DNA of 64,000 bases from Ralstonia pickettii (lineage in GTDB: Bacteria > Pseudomonadota > Gammaproteobacteria > Burkholderiales > Burkholderiaceae): positions 1,054,001 through 1,118,000 of the forward strand of contig NZ_CP066771.1 of assembly GCF_016466415.2 (NCBI RefSeq), written 5' to 3'. The notes under the pieces are model-generated. The model did not search any database and had not been told where the DNA came from. It was given only the letters and a program-made list of their open reading frames with translations. Positions 1-9,098 of the stretch are shown here, one piece after another (the stretch's first letter is position 1; the number at the start of each line of letters is the position of its first letter). The translations under genes and the position numbers were made by a program.

Positions 1-554
1 ATCACGATCGGCTTCACAGGCACATTCTGGTGCGGGAATTTGGTGGTGGTTTCCACCGCCTTGATCTTGTCGATGGTATCGGTGCCCTCGACGACCTTGC
101 CGAAGACGGTATAGCCGTAACCGTCCTGACCAGGGTAGTTCAGCATGTTGTTGTCGACCACGTTCACATAGAACTGCGCCGTCGCCGAGTTCGGGTCCAT
201 GGTGCGTGCCATGGCGATCGTGTACTTGTCGTTCTTCAGGCCGTTCTTCGATTCGATCTCGACCGGCGGGCGCGTGTCCTTCTGTTTCATGTCGGGCGTG
301 AAGCCGCCGCCCTGGATCATGAAGCCGTCCATCACGCGGTGGAAAATCGTGCCCTTGTAGAAGCCGTCCTTCACGTACTGCAGGAAGTTGGCGACCGTCT
401 TGGGCGCCTTGTCCGGATACACCTCAACGGTGAAGTTACCCATCGATGTCTTGAACTGGATGCGCGGCGCGGACGCGGTGGCTGCCGTGGCTGCGGTGGC
501 GGTTACGGCCAGTGCACACACGAGCCCGGCAAAGAGGGAGCGAATACGGAGCAT
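1..554 (-). CDS. ppiA: Periplasmic peptidyl-prolyl cis-trans isomerase, cyclophilin type (3' end outside window)
   Basis: Cyclophilin that speeds cis-trans isomerisation of proline peptide bonds, here for exported proteins. The frame runs off the left edge, so the C-terminus is missing. The first 27 or so residues form a signal peptide (basic MLRIR start, then an Ala/Val/Leu-rich core and an Ala-rich cleavage region), which places it in the periplasm. The cyclophilin fold follows, with the active-site signatures FHRVMDGFMIQGG, MARTMDPNSATAQFYVNV and GYTVFGKVVEGTDTIDKI all intact. The start at 554 is the only ATG before the signal peptide. The next gene on the same strand, a TPR protein, ends about 50 bases upstream, so the two could share a transcript. 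PpiA and PpiB differ mainly by the signal peptide, which supports the PpiA-like call. Confidence 0.93.
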   Translation of the reverse strand, partial: MLRIRSLFAGLVCALAVTATAATAATASAPRIQFKTSMGNFTVEVYPDKAPKTVANFLQYVKDGFYKGTIFHRVMDGFMIQGGGFTPDMKQKDTRPPVEIESKNGLKNDKYTIAMARTMDPNSATAQFYVNVVDNNMLNYPGQDGYGYTVFGKVVEGTDTIDKIKAVETTTKFPHQNVPVKPIV

Positions 555-606
555 GGTCAGGAAGAGAAAGCTTGTGGGTGGGAAAGCAGGATCGGGCCGC
601 GTCTTC

Positions 607-1257
607 TTATTGACGCTTTGCCGGCTTGGCGCTCACGCCGCTGGCTGCGGGCAGCGTGGTCGAGGCGGGTTTGGAAGCCGGGTGCACGCCCGGCAGATCG
701 GGCAGGGCATCCAGACGTGCGCGCGCGGCAGCATTCTTGGGGTTCAGTTTGAGCGCACTTTGGTACGACTGTGCGGCCAGGCGAACGTAGACATCGCCAA
801 GGTTGGATTGCGCCAATGCATTTTCAGGCGCCACCCGGTTCGCCATGAGGAGGCTGTCGCGGGCGCGAAGCAGTTCACCGCGCTCGGCGTACAACGCGGC
901 CAGGTTGATATAGGGTTCGGGCAGTTCCGGGAAGTCCTGCGTCATCTGGCTGAAGGCGACGATGGCATCGTCAGCGCGGCCCAGGCCGGCAAGTGCCACG
1001 CCGCGCTGAAAGCGTGCCTGCGCGTTACGCGGTTGAGAAGCGACGTCCTTGTCCAGCTCGGCCAGTGCCTCGGTGTATTGCTTCTTGGCCAACGCATCGT
1101 CGATGCGTTTCTGGCGCGCGACCTGCGGCGCCTGCTGCGTGCTGGGCATCAAGTCGGCCGGCAAGGCAAAGCCGGCGGTCTGGGCGAAGGCCGGTGCCGC
1201 GGACATCGCAAGCAGGCTAGCCAGGGTTGCAGCGGTCTGACGCAGCAGTCTGTTCAT
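607..1257 (-). CDS. Secreted tetratricopeptide-repeat protein
   Basis: A 216-residue protein with a clear signal peptide (MNRLLRQTAATLASLLAMSA, cleavage near AFA-QT). Residues about 55-160 contain TPR repeats, with helix pairs such as ALAELDKDVASQPRNAQARF, GRADDAIVAFSQMTQDFPEL and ALAQSNLGDVYVRLAAQSYQ. The tail is Ala/Ser/Pro-rich. TPRs act as protein-docking surfaces, probably in the periplasm here, but the partner is unknown. I start at the ATG at 1257 because the signal peptide begins exactly there; the longer upstream reading is out of character. It lies directly upstream of the cyclophilin on the same strand and is divergent from cysS. The specific function is not known to me. Confidence 0.8.
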   Translation of the reverse strand: MNRLLRQTAATLASLLAMSAAPAFAQTAGFALPADLMPSTQQAPQVARQKRIDDALAKKQYTEALAELDKDVASQPRNAQARFQRGVALAGLGRADDAIVAFSQMTQDFPELPEPYINLAALYAERGELLRARDSLLMANRVAPENALAQSNLGDVYVRLAAQSYQSALKLNPKNAAARARLDALPDLPGVHPASKPASTTLPAASGVSAKPAKRQ

Positions 1258-1510
1258 GAGAATCGGTTCCGTTATACTCCGCCGCATTCTAACAAACCGT
1301 CTTTGTGCGCAGCAGCGGCCGTGCGCGCCAGGAAAGGTTCTTGACGGGGAGCATGCCGGGCACACAGGCAGGCCGCCCCGTCGGCGCAGTTCCGGTAAGA
1401 TATGCCGCTAGTTTTTCAGGCGCCTCGCCGGCGCCGATTGCCTCCAATTTGGTCCGCCCGCAACGTTGTACCTCGCATGCGCGGCGCGCTGAGTCTCCCG
1501 ACACCGCTTC

Positions 1511-2902
1511 ATGGAATCACTCAAGATCTACAACACGCTCGCGCGTGAGAAACAGACGTTCGTCCCCATCGAGCCAGGCCGCGTGCGCATGTACGTGTGC
1601 GGGATGACGGTGTACGACTACTGTCACGTCGGGCATGCGCGGGTCATGGTGGTGTTCGACATGGTGCAGCGTTGGCTGCGCGCGGCAGGTTACGACGTCA
1701 CCTACGTGCGCAACATCACCGACATCGACGACAAGATCATCAAGCGTGCGGTCGAGAACGGCGAGACGATGAGTGCGCTGACGGGCCGCTTCATCGCTGC
1801 CATGCACGAAGACGCCGATGCGCTTGGCGTTCAGCGCCCCGATCACGAACCCCGCGCCACCGAATACGTGCCGCAGATGCTGAGCATGATCGGCCGGCTG
1901 CAGACGAACGGCCTCGCCTATCAGGCGACCGACGGCGATGTGAACTACGCGGTGCGCAAATTCCCCGGTTACGGCAAGCTGTCCGGCAAGTCGCTCGAAG
2001 ACCTGCGTGCCGGCGAGCGCGTGGCGGCCAATGATGCCAAGCAGGATCCGCTCGACTTCGTGCTGTGGAAATCCGCCAAGGCCGAGGAACCTGCAGAATC
2101 GCGCTGGGCTTCGCCGTGGGGCGAGGGGCGTCCAGGCTGGCATATCGAGTGCTCGGCGATGAGTTGCGAACTGCTGGGCGAGCATTTCGACCTGCACGGC
2201 GGTGGCGCTGACTTGCAGTTCCCACACCATGAAAACGAAATCGCCCAGTCCGAAGGCGCGACCGGCAAGACGTTCGTCAACACGTGGATGCACAACGGCT
2301 TCGTCCGCGTGAACGACGAGAAGATGTCGAAATCGCTCGGCAACTTCTTCACCATCCGCGATGTGCTGAAGCTGTACGACGCGGAAGTCGTGCGTTTCTT
2401 CATCCTTCGCTCGCACTATCGCAGCGACCTGAATTACAGCGACGCGCACCTCGACGACGCGCGCCATGCGCTCACGCGTTTGTACACGGCGCTCAAGGAT
2501 GTGCCGGCCGCAGCGGGCGCCAAGCCCGACTGGAACGAGTCGCACGGCAAGCGCTTCCTGGAAGCGATGAACGACGACTTCAACACGCCCGTCGCCGTGT
2601 CGGTGCTGTTTGAGCTGGCGAGCGAAGTGAACAAGACGCGCTCGCCCGCGCTGGCTAGTCAACTGGCCGCGCTGGCCGGAGTGCTGGGCCTGCTGGGCCG
2701 CGATCCGCATGCGTTCCTGCAGGGCGGTGTGTCGCCCGATGGCTTGGACGCCGCCGAAGTGGAAGCGCGTATCGAAGAGCGCCGCGCCGCCAAAGCCGCG
2801 CGCGATTTCGCCCGTGCCGATGCGATCCGTGCCGATCTGCTCGCTGCAGGGATCGTTCTGGAAGACAAACCGGGTGGGGTGACCGAATGGAGACGCGCAT
2901 GA
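1511..2902 (+). CDS. cysS: Cysteinyl-tRNA synthetase
   Basis: Class I aminoacyl-tRNA synthetase charging tRNA-Cys in the cytoplasm; 463 residues, normal for the family. The HIGH-type motif is HVGH at residues 39-42, following zinc ligand Cys30. The other zinc-site elements are visible as [13 protein letters not shown] and [11 protein letters not shown]. The KMSKS loop is exact ([10 protein letters not shown], residues 271-275). The C-terminal helical tRNA-binding region ends with the family's basic/acidic helix ([20 protein letters not shown]). It overlaps the downstream glycosylase gene in an ATGA arrangement, so the two are probably translated in a coupled way. Confidence 0.97.
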   Translation: MESLKIYNTLAREKQTFVPIEPGRVRMYVCGMTVYDYCHVGHARVMVVFDMVQRWLRAAGYDVTYVRNITDIDDKIIKRAVENGETMSALTGRFIAAMHEDADALGVQRPDHEPRATEYVPQMLSMIGRLQTNGLAYQATDGDVNYAVRKFPGYGKLSGKSLEDLRAGERVAANDAKQDPLDFVLWKSAKAEEPAESRWASPWGEGRPGWHIECSAMSCELLGEHFDLHGGGADLQFPHHENEIAQSEGATGKTFVNTWMHNGFVRVNDEKMSKSLGNFFTIRDVLKLYDAEVVRFFILRSHYRSDLNYSDAHLDDARHALTRLYTALKDVPAAAGAKPDWNESHGKRFLEAMNDDFNTPVAVSVLFELASEVNKTRSPALASQLAALAGVLGLLGRDPHAFLQGGVSPDGLDAAEVEARIEERRAAKAARDFARADAIRADLLAAGIVLEDKPGGVTEWRRA

Positions 2903-3771
2903 ACGCGGTGGCCAAGAAAGCCAACGTAGTGCGCAGCACCGTCGCCAAGAAAGCGCCGGCGGTGAAGGCCCCGGCTGCCAAGAAAGGGGTGGCGAAGAAT
3001 GTAGACGGCGTAGCGAGCAAGACGGTTGCCGCCAAGGGCGTGCCGGTGAAGGGTGCCAAGGCTCCGGCTAAACGCGTGCCTGCTGGCAAGGTGCCGCTGC
3101 CGGAAACGCTCCCCACCAGCGAGGCCCTGCCTGTGCCGGCAGAAGTGGTGCTCTCGGGCCCGCCGGAATACTGGCAAGAGGCTTGCGCAGACTTGATGAA
3201 GCGCGACCGCATCCTGCGCAAGATCATCCCGACCTGCGGGCCGGCGCATTTGGCTTCGCGCGGCGATCCGTTCGTCACCCTCGCACGCTCGATTGTGGGT
3301 CAGCAGATTTCGGTCAAGGCTGCGCAATCGGTGTGGGAGCGCGTCGTGGCTGTGTGCCCCAAGCTGGTGCCCGCACAGTTCTTGCGCGCCGGTCAGGAGA
3401 AGCTGGCGGGTTGCGGTTTGTCCAAGCGCAAGGCCGAGTACATCCTTGACCTAGCCGATCACTTCCGCAACGGCACCGTGCACGTCGCTAAGTGGGCGGA
3501 AATGGAAGATCAGGATGTGATTGCCGAGCTGACGCAGATCCGCGGCATCGGCCGATGGACGGCAGAGATGTTCCTCATGTTCAACCTGATGCGCCCGAAC
3601 GTACTTCCGCTGGACGATATCGGACTCATCAACGCGATCTCACAGAATTATTTCAGTGGCGAACCGGTCACTCGCAGCGAGGCGCGCGAAGTGGCCGCCA
3701 ACTGGGAACCGTGGCGTACCGTGGCCACTTGGTATATGTGGCGCAGCCTAGACACGGCGACCACCTATTGA
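2899..3771 (+). CDS. AlkA-type DNA-3-methyladenine glycosylase with a Lys/Ala-rich N-terminal tail
   Basis: Helix-hairpin-helix base-excision glycosylase, predicted to remove alkylated purines from DNA; 290 residues. The catalytic domain (about 85-290) has the start signature [20 protein letters not shown], the HhH loop [18 protein letters not shown], and the catalytic aspartate in LPLDDIGL (Asp239/240). The first 65-70 residues are an unusual low-complexity tail of Ala, Lys, Val and Pro ([20 protein letters not shown] and similar), resembling histone H1-like tails. I use the ATG at 2899, which overlaps the cysS stop codon and has GGAG seven bases upstream; a second ATG at 2887 adds only METR. 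Called as the AlkA/MAG family; the exact substrate range is inference. Confidence 0.9.
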   Translation: MNAVAKKANVVRSTVAKKAPAVKAPAAKKGVAKNVDGVASKTVAAKGVPVKGAKAPAKRVPAGKVPLPETLPTSEALPVPAEVVLSGPPEYWQEACADLMKRDRILRKIIPTCGPAHLASRGDPFVTLARSIVGQQISVKAAQSVWERVVAVCPKLVPAQFLRAGQEKLAGCGLSKRKAEYILDLADHFRNGTVHVAKWAEMEDQDVIAELTQIRGIGRWTAEMFLMFNLMRPNVLPLDDIGLINAISQNYFSGEPVTRSEAREVAANWEPWRTVATWYMWRSLDTATTY

Positions 3772-3857
3772 TCTGTTCATTTCGATGAAACGGAGCGCGT
3801 CGCCGGGCGGTCAAAATCCGGTAGAATGCGCGCCTTCAAGAGCCTTTCAGAAGATCC

Positions 3858-4826
3858 ATGAAAACTACCTTCCTGGAGTTCGAGCAGCCGATCGCAGAAC
3901 TTGAGGCGAAGATCGAAGAACTTCGCTTCGTACAAGACGATTCCGCTGTCGACATTTCTGAAGAAATTTCCCGCCTGGCCTCCAAGAGCCAGCAGCTCAC
4001 CAAAGATCTGTACGCCAACCTGACACCCTGGCAGGTCGCGCAGATCGCCCGGCACCCGCAGCGTCCATATACGCTCGATTACGTCCGCGAGATCTTTACC
4101 GACTTCCACGAACTGCACGGCGATCGCACCTTCGCCGACGACCTGTCGATCGTGGGCGGTCTGGCGCGCTTCAACGGCCAGGCTTGCATGGTGATCGGTC
4201 ACCAGAAGGGCCGAGACACGAAGGAGCGCGCGCTGCGCAACTTCGGCATGTCCAAGCCCGAGGGCTACCGCAAGGCCAAGCGGCTGATGGAGCTGGCGGA
4301 CAAGTTCGGCCTGCCGATCTTCACGTTTGTCGATACGCCGGGCGCATTCCCGGGCATCGATGCGGAAGAGCGTGGCCAATCCGAAGCCATCGGGCACAAC
4401 CTGTTTGTGATGGCCGGCCTGAAGGTGCCCCTGATCGCCACCATCATCGGTGAAGGCGGTTCGGGCGGCGCACTGGCTATCGCCATGGGCGACTCGGTGA
4501 TCATGCTGCAATTCGCCACCTACGCCGTGATCTCGCCGGAAGGCTGCGCGTCGATCCTGTGGAAGACCGCAGAGAAGGCGCCGGAAGCCGCCGAGGCACT
4601 GGGCCTGACCGCGCATCGCCTGAAGGCACTTGGCCTGATCGACAAGATCGTCAACGAGCCGCTGGGCGGCGCACACCGTGATCCGAAGGGCATGGCGACG
4701 ATGCTCAAGCGCGCGCTGGCCGAATCGCTGCGCCAGTTCCAGGGCATGAAGACGTCGGAACTCCAGGCGCGCCGTCACGAACGCCTGATGGCTTATGGCA
4801 AGTTCAAGGAAACCGAAGGTCGCTGA
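3858..4826 (+). CDS. accA: Acetyl-CoA carboxylase, carboxyltransferase subunit alpha
   Basis: Alpha subunit of the AccA2D2 carboxyltransferase, which moves the carboxyl group from carboxybiotin to acetyl-CoA to give malonyl-CoA, the first committed step of fatty acid synthesis. 322 residues, full length. Family landmarks are the N-terminal coiled helix ([16 protein letters not shown]), the [15 protein letters not shown] segment, the crotonase-type oxyanion region ([15 protein letters not shown]), and the C-terminal [25 protein letters not shown]-type -10 sequence lies just upstream (near 3824). The downstream tilS frame overlaps the end of accA by 32 bases, and accA-tilS is a recurrent pairing in this lineage. 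Confidence 0.97.
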   Translation: MKTTFLEFEQPIAELEAKIEELRFVQDDSAVDISEEISRLASKSQQLTKDLYANLTPWQVAQIARHPQRPYTLDYVREIFTDFHELHGDRTFADDLSIVGGLARFNGQACMVIGHQKGRDTKERALRNFGMSKPEGYRKAKRLMELADKFGLPIFTFVDTPGAFPGIDAEERGQSEAIGHNLFVMAGLKVPLIATIIGEGGSGGALAIAMGDSVIMLQFATYAVISPEGCASILWKTAEKAPEAAEALGLTAHRLKALGLIDKIVNEPLGGAHRDPKGMATMLKRALAESLRQFQGMKTSELQARRHERLMAYGKFKETEGR

Positions 4827-6213
4827 TTCGTCGGCTGATCTCGTCAACAAGGTCGCACAACGCGTTGCCGCGTGTGCGGCCTTTGTTGTTTCTGGAGACG
4901 CAGAGCCGCCGACTGTGGCAATTGCCCTGTCAGGCGGGCGGGATTCCGCGGCGCTCCTGCACGCGTGTGCCGCGTGGCGCGACGCGGGCGCCCGCGTGCA
5001 GCTCGTGGCGCTCCATATTCACCATGGCCTGCATGCTGACGCCGATGTCTGGGAATGCGCGTGTCGGCGCATGGCCCAAGCGGTCGGCGTTACGTTTCAT
5101 GCGCGCCGCGTCAATGTAGCGGTTGATGCGGGGCGGGGCGTTGAAGAGGCGGCGCGCGAAGCCCGGTACGCAGCGCTCGAAGCGCTCTGCACGGAGACGG
5201 GCGCCTCCATTCTGCTGACGGCGCATCATCAGGATGACCAAGCGGAAACGGTGCTGCTGCAACTGATGCGCGGTGCCGGCCTCGATGGCCTGGCCGCCAT
5301 GCCGATGGCGCGGGCGGGTGCAGTCACGTTGCTGCGTCCATGGGTCGATGCACCGCGCAGCGAGATCGAACTGTACGCACATGCCCACGCGCTCTGCTGG
5401 GTCGAAGATCCTTCCAACACCGACGCACGCTATGCACGCAATGCATTGCGTCCACTGCTTGCGGGCATGGCGGATCATTTCCCGGCCTATCGCGAGGCGC
5501 TGTCGCGCAGTGCGGCACATCTGGCGGATGCGGCTGCGTTGATCGATGAGATTGCGCAGGCGGACTTGAGCCAGGTCGCGTCGGCCAATGAACTGAACGT
5601 GGCGGCGTTGAGCGCGCTGTCCGCGCCACGTCAGCGTGCGGTGCTGCGTGCGTGGTTGGCCAAGGCGGGCATGCGCGCGCTGTCGAGTCGCCGCCTGGAG
5701 GATCTGCATACGCAACTGGTTGACGCGCGAGATGACGGTGCACTGCGCATTGAATTGCCGACTGGGCAGGTCAGGCGCTACCGTGGCATTGCATGGATCG
5801 ACACTGGCACCAACGATCGCCCCGGACAGGCCGCGGTCGCGATCGGGGCCCAGCTGTTCGAGCCGGCGCATCCGGCCGAGCAGCGTGTGGCGGTGGACGC
5901 ATGGGGCGGGGCGCTGTTGTTTGCGCCCGTGGCGAGCGATGGCGTTGCGACGCAAACTTTGCAAGCGCCGCTGGTCCTGTCGCCCCGGCGCGGTGGCGAG
6001 CGCATCGTGCTGCGCCCGGGCGGGCCGTCGCGGGCGCTCAAGCAGGCTTACCAGGAAGCCGGCATTCCTGCGTGGGAGCGCCAGCGTTTGCCGCTGCTCT
6101 ATGCAGGGGAAATGCTGGTGTTTGCCGCGGGGCTGGGAATGAACCAGGCGGCCACGCATAGCGGTACTGGCTGGCGCATCACGTGGCGTCCTGGCCTTCA
6201 GGGTGCGTCGTGA
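4795..6213 (+). CDS. tilS: tRNA(Ile)-lysidine synthetase
   Basis: Modifies the wobble cytidine of the CAU anticodon of tRNA-Ile2 to lysidine, switching both charging and decoding from methionine to isoleucine. 472 residues. The PP-loop ATP-binding motif SGGRDS is at residues 46-51, followed by [19 protein letters not shown] and the tRNA-binding stretch [28 protein letters not shown], of which the HHQDDQAET core is diagnostic. The C-terminal domain ends with the conserved [19 protein letters not shown]. The ATG at 4795 lies inside accA, giving a 32-base overlap; no other start precedes the PP-loop domain with a better signal, although the first 20 or so residues are not conserved. Confidence 0.94.
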   Translation: MASSRKPKVADSSADLVNKVAQRVAACAAFVVSGDAEPPTVAIALSGGRDSAALLHACAAWRDAGARVQLVALHIHHGLHADADVWECACRRMAQAVGVTFHARRVNVAVDAGRGVEEAAREARYAALEALCTETGASILLTAHHQDDQAETVLLQLMRGAGLDGLAAMPMARAGAVTLLRPWVDAPRSEIELYAHAHALCWVEDPSNTDARYARNALRPLLAGMADHFPAYREALSRSAAHLADAAALIDEIAQADLSQVASANELNVAALSALSAPRQRAVLRAWLAKAGMRALSSRRLEDLHTQLVDARDDGALRIELPTGQVRRYRGIAWIDTGTNDRPGQAAVAIGAQLFEPAHPAEQRVAVDAWGGALLFAPVASDGVATQTLQAPLVLSPRRGGERIVLRPGGPSRALKQAYQEAGIPAWERQRLPLLYAGEMLVFAAGLGMNQAATHSGTGWRITWRPGLQGAS

Positions 6214-6309
6214 TACACATCGTCTCCGGCGAATTGCTTGCCGATCGGCGCAAATTGCTGTATTTTCAAAAGCTTTTGCACCGCTTCGGCTCCTCCTGAT
6301 CTTTCCAAG

Positions 6310-7560
6310 ATGGCTCTCATCGTTCACAAGTACGGTGGCACCTCGATGGGTTCGGTTGAACGCATCAAGAATGTCGCCAAGCGCGTTGCCAAGTGGCACC
6401 GTGCAGGTCACCAGATCGTGGTCGTTCCATCAGCCATGTCCGGTGAAACCAACCGCCTGCTGGGTATGGCCAAAGAGATTTCGGCCCAACCCGACCCGCG
6501 TGAACTCGACATGATTGCCTCGACCGGCGAGCAGGTGAGCGTCGGCCTGCTGGCCATTGCTCTGCATGCAGAAGGTATCGATGCCCGCAGCTATACCGGC
6601 TGGCAAGTGCCGGTGAAGACCGATTCCGCCTACACCAAGGCGCGCATCCAGTCGATCGATGACGAGCGCGTGCGCGCTGATCTCGATGCCGGACGCGTTG
6701 TCGTCATCACGGGCTTCCAGGGCATCGACAGCGAAGGCCATATCACGACGCTGGGCCGTGGTGGTTCGGATACCTCGGCCGTGGCGGTTGCCGCTGCGCT
6801 CGAAGCCGAGGAGTGCCTGATCTACACCGACGTCGATGGCGTTTATACGACCGATCCGCGCGTGGTGGACGATGCGCGTCGCCTGGACAAGATCACCTTC
6901 GAAGAGATGCTGGAAATGGCCAGCCTCGGCTCGAAGGTGCTGCAGATTCGCTCGGTGGAGTTTGCCGGCAAGTACCGCGTGAAGACCCGCGTGCTGTCGT
7001 CGCTGACCGACCCGCTGATGCCGCTCGACGTTGAGATGAACTCGGGCACGCTGATTACTTTTGAGGAAGATTCGAACATGGAAGCCGCCGCCATTTCCGG
7101 CATCGCCTTTGCCCGCGACGAAGCCAAGATCACCGTGATCGGTGTGCCGGACAAGCCCGGCATCGCCTATCAGATCCTGGGCCCGGTTGCCGACGCCAAC
7201 ATCGACGTCGACATGATCATCCAGAACCAGTCGGTGGAAGGGAAGACGGACTTCACCTTCACCGTGCCGCGTGGCGAATACCAGCGCGCCCTGGCGATCC
7301 TGAACGATAGCGTGAAGGCGCATATCGGCGCGGCCAGCGTGTCGGGCGATCCGAAGGTGTCGAAGGTGTCGGTGGTGGGCGTGGGCATGCGCTCGCACGT
7401 AGGCATCGCCAGCAAGATGTTCCGCACGCTGTCGGAAGAGGGCATCAACATCCAGATGATCTCCACCTCGGAAATCAAGATCTCGGTGCTGATCGATGAG
7501 AAATACATGGAGCTGGCCGTGCGCGCACTCCACAAGGCGTTCGAGCTGGACCAGGCGTAA
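6310..7560 (+). CDS. lysC: Aspartokinase
   Basis: Phosphorylates L-aspartate, the entry step to lysine, methionine, threonine and diaminopimelate. 416 residues. The amino acid kinase domain starts with [18 protein letters not shown] and includes [25 protein letters not shown] and the aspartate-site region [15 protein letters not shown]. Two ACT regulatory domains follow (about 265-340 and 345-412), as in enzymes feedback-inhibited by lysine and threonine. I start at the ATG at 6310, where the conserved N-terminus begins. Aspartokinases of this type often carry an internal in-frame start for a separate regulatory beta chain (the ATG near 7079 is a candidate), but I cannot show that it is used. 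Confidence 0.96.
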   Translation: MALIVHKYGGTSMGSVERIKNVAKRVAKWHRAGHQIVVVPSAMSGETNRLLGMAKEISAQPDPRELDMIASTGEQVSVGLLAIALHAEGIDARSYTGWQVPVKTDSAYTKARIQSIDDERVRADLDAGRVVVITGFQGIDSEGHITTLGRGGSDTSAVAVAAALEAEECLIYTDVDGVYTTDPRVVDDARRLDKITFEEMLEMASLGSKVLQIRSVEFAGKYRVKTRVLSSLTDPLMPLDVEMNSGTLITFEEDSNMEAAAISGIAFARDEAKITVIGVPDKPGIAYQILGPVADANIDVDMIIQNQSVEGKTDFTFTVPRGEYQRALAILNDSVKAHIGAASVSGDPKVSKVSVVGVGMRSHVGIASKMFRTLSEEGINIQMISTSEIKISVLIDEKYMELAVRALHKAFELDQA

Positions 7561-7634
7561 TCGGTTGATCGGCCGGATGCCGGGGTGGCGACCCCGAGAG
7601 CCCCAGGTTCTCGCCGCGTGTCATGCAGTTGTCG

Positions 7635-7663
7635 TTGACCGGGTGGGGTGAAGTGGCTAGAAT
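7635..7663 (+). promoter_or_regulatory. Sigma-70 promoter for tRNA-Ser
   Basis: A -35 box TTGACC (7635-7640) and a -10 box TAGAAT (7658-7663) are separated by exactly 17 bases. The mature tRNA begins 43 bases after the -10, typical for a stable-RNA promoter with a short 5' leader. Confidence 0.75.
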
Positions 7664-7705
7664 ACGCGCTTCGTTGCACGGGCTCCTTCGTGCGACGCGA
7701 GTTTG

Positions 7706-7799
7706 GGAGACGTGGCCGAGAGGTCGAAGGCACTCCCCTGCTAAGGGAGCATCCGGGCCAAAACCTGGATCGAGGGTTCGAATCCCTCCGTCTCCGCCA
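7706..7799 (+). tRNA. serT: tRNA-Ser (anticodon GCT)
   Basis: 94-nt class II tRNA with encoded CCA. The acceptor stem GGAGACG pairs with CGTCTCC. The anticodon stem CTCCC/GGGAG closes loop CTGCTAA, giving anticodon GCT for Ser codons AGC/AGU. A long variable arm precedes the T arm (GAGGGTTCGAATCCCTC). The gene symbol is nominal. Confidence 0.95.
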
Positions 7800-7881
7800 G
7801 TTTGGCGCTTCTCGCGGGAAGCGCACACAACAGGCGGATGCGAGTCGAGCTGACGTGACGGCTCGCATTGCAATGCACGTC

Positions 7882-7918
7882 AAAAAGCCCGCATGGTTTG
7901 CGCCATGCGGGCTTTTTC
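7882..7918. terminator. Bidirectional rho-independent terminator
   Basis: Perfect stem AAAAAGCCCGCATGG / CCATGCGGGCTTTTT around a six-base loop. The T-run on plus ends the tRNA-Ser transcript, and the matching T-run on minus could end fabI transcription. Confidence 0.85.
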
Positions 7919-7994
7919 TTTGTCTGCTGCTTTGTGGGTCTCGCAGACTGACATGCGCGCTCCATCTGAATATGGCGCGCGCATCATCAATGCA

Positions 7995-8789
7995 TCAGCC
8001 TTGACCGACGCTCTCCGGCACGCCTGCGGTCACGTTGAAGCCGCAGTCGACGTAGGTGATCTCGCCGGTCACGCCGCTGGCAAGGTCCGACAGCAGGAAC
8101 GCAGCCACATTGCCGACTTCTTCGATCGTGACGTTACGGCGCAGCGGGGCGACGTCTTCCATGTACTTCAGCAGCTTGCCGAAATCCTTGATACCAGAGG
8201 CGGCGAGCGTCTTGATCGGGCCAGCCGAGATACCGTTGGCACGAATGCCCTTCGGCCCCAGCGCGCCGGCCAGGTAGCGCACGCCGGCTTCCAGCGACGC
8301 CTTGGCCAGGCCCATCGTGTTGTAGTTCGGGACGATACGCTCAGCACCCAGGTACGTCAGGGCGAGCAGCGAAGCAGTGGGCGAGAGCATCGGCAGCGCG
8401 GCCTTTGCCAGCGCCGGGAAGCTGTACGCCGAGATGTCGTGCGCGATGCGGAACGACTCGCGCGACAGGCCATCGATGAAGTTGCCGGCGATCGCTTCGC
8501 GCGGTGCAAAGCCGATCGAGTGGACTAGGCCGTCGAAGTGGCCCCAGTGCTGGCCGAGGTCTTCGAACACCTTGGCGATCTGCTCATCGCTGCTGACATC
8601 GCAGTCGAACACCAGCTTGCTGTCGAACTCGGTGGCGAATTCAGTGATGCGGTCCTTGAAGCGTTCGCCGACGTAGGTGAAGGCCAGTTCCGCGCCTTCG
8701 CGCTTGCAGGCATTGGCGATGCCGTAGGCAATCGAGCGGTTGGACAGAAGGCCGGTAATCAGAATGCGCTTGCCAGCGAGGAATCCCAT
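7995..8789 (-). CDS. fabI: Enoyl-[acyl-carrier-protein] reductase (NADH)
   Basis: Last reductive step of each fatty-acid elongation cycle, reducing trans-2-enoyl-ACP with NAD(P)H; target of triclosan. 264 residues, short-chain dehydrogenase fold of the divergent FabI type. The start [19 protein letters not shown] carries the modified nucleotide-binding loop. The catalytic residues fall at Tyr146, Tyr156 and Lys163 ([19 protein letters not shown]), the same numbering as E. coli FabI. The family C-terminal region [14 protein letters not shown] is present. I start at 8789, where the conserved N-terminus begins, rather than at the longer frame. It is convergent with tRNA-Ser and divergent from the yej operon. 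Confidence 0.97.
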   Translation of the reverse strand: MGFLAGKRILITGLLSNRSIAYGIANACKREGAELAFTYVGERFKDRITEFATEFDSKLVFDCDVSSDEQIAKVFEDLGQHWGHFDGLVHSIGFAPREAIAGNFIDGLSRESFRIAHDISAYSFPALAKAALPMLSPTASLLALTYLGAERIVPNYNTMGLAKASLEAGVRYLAGALGPKGIRANGISAGPIKTLAASGIKDFGKLLKYMEDVAPLRRNVTIEEVGNVAAFLLSDLASGVTGEITYVDCGFNVTAGVPESVGQG

Positions 8790-9098
8790 GGTTTCTCCGT
8801 ACAAATGTGGGGCAACGTCGCGCCCGTATGTTGCTGTGGTCACTCGTCACTGCGGCTGCGCAGCGGCGGCATCCGGGGCACGAGGCAATTAGGTGGGCGC
8901 GATCATACCGGAAAGCGCGGGGCGGCTGCCCATTTGCGCGGTGCCGCACAATCCCTGCCGGCCTTGTCAATGCGGGACGATCCCCGGCCCTGAATTGGCG
9001 GAATTGCCGCGTGAGGGCGTTAGAATCGTCGAAAACAGTTTTTCAGACAGCGATCAATCGGATCAACGCATGCAAGGACTTTGGGGGCAAGGGGCGCA
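8790..9098. other. Intergenic region between divergent fabI and yejA
   Basis: About 309 bases holding the promoters of both flanking genes. A TAGAAT -10-like box at 9021-9026 could serve yejA, but I see no well-spaced -35 for it. No RNA gene or repeat was recognised. Confidence 0.4.

Noticed and set aside
1517-2710. 397-codon antisense frame within cysS
   Set aside because: It mirrors a strongly conserved gene; His/Arg/Val-rich composition is the usual antisense shadow.
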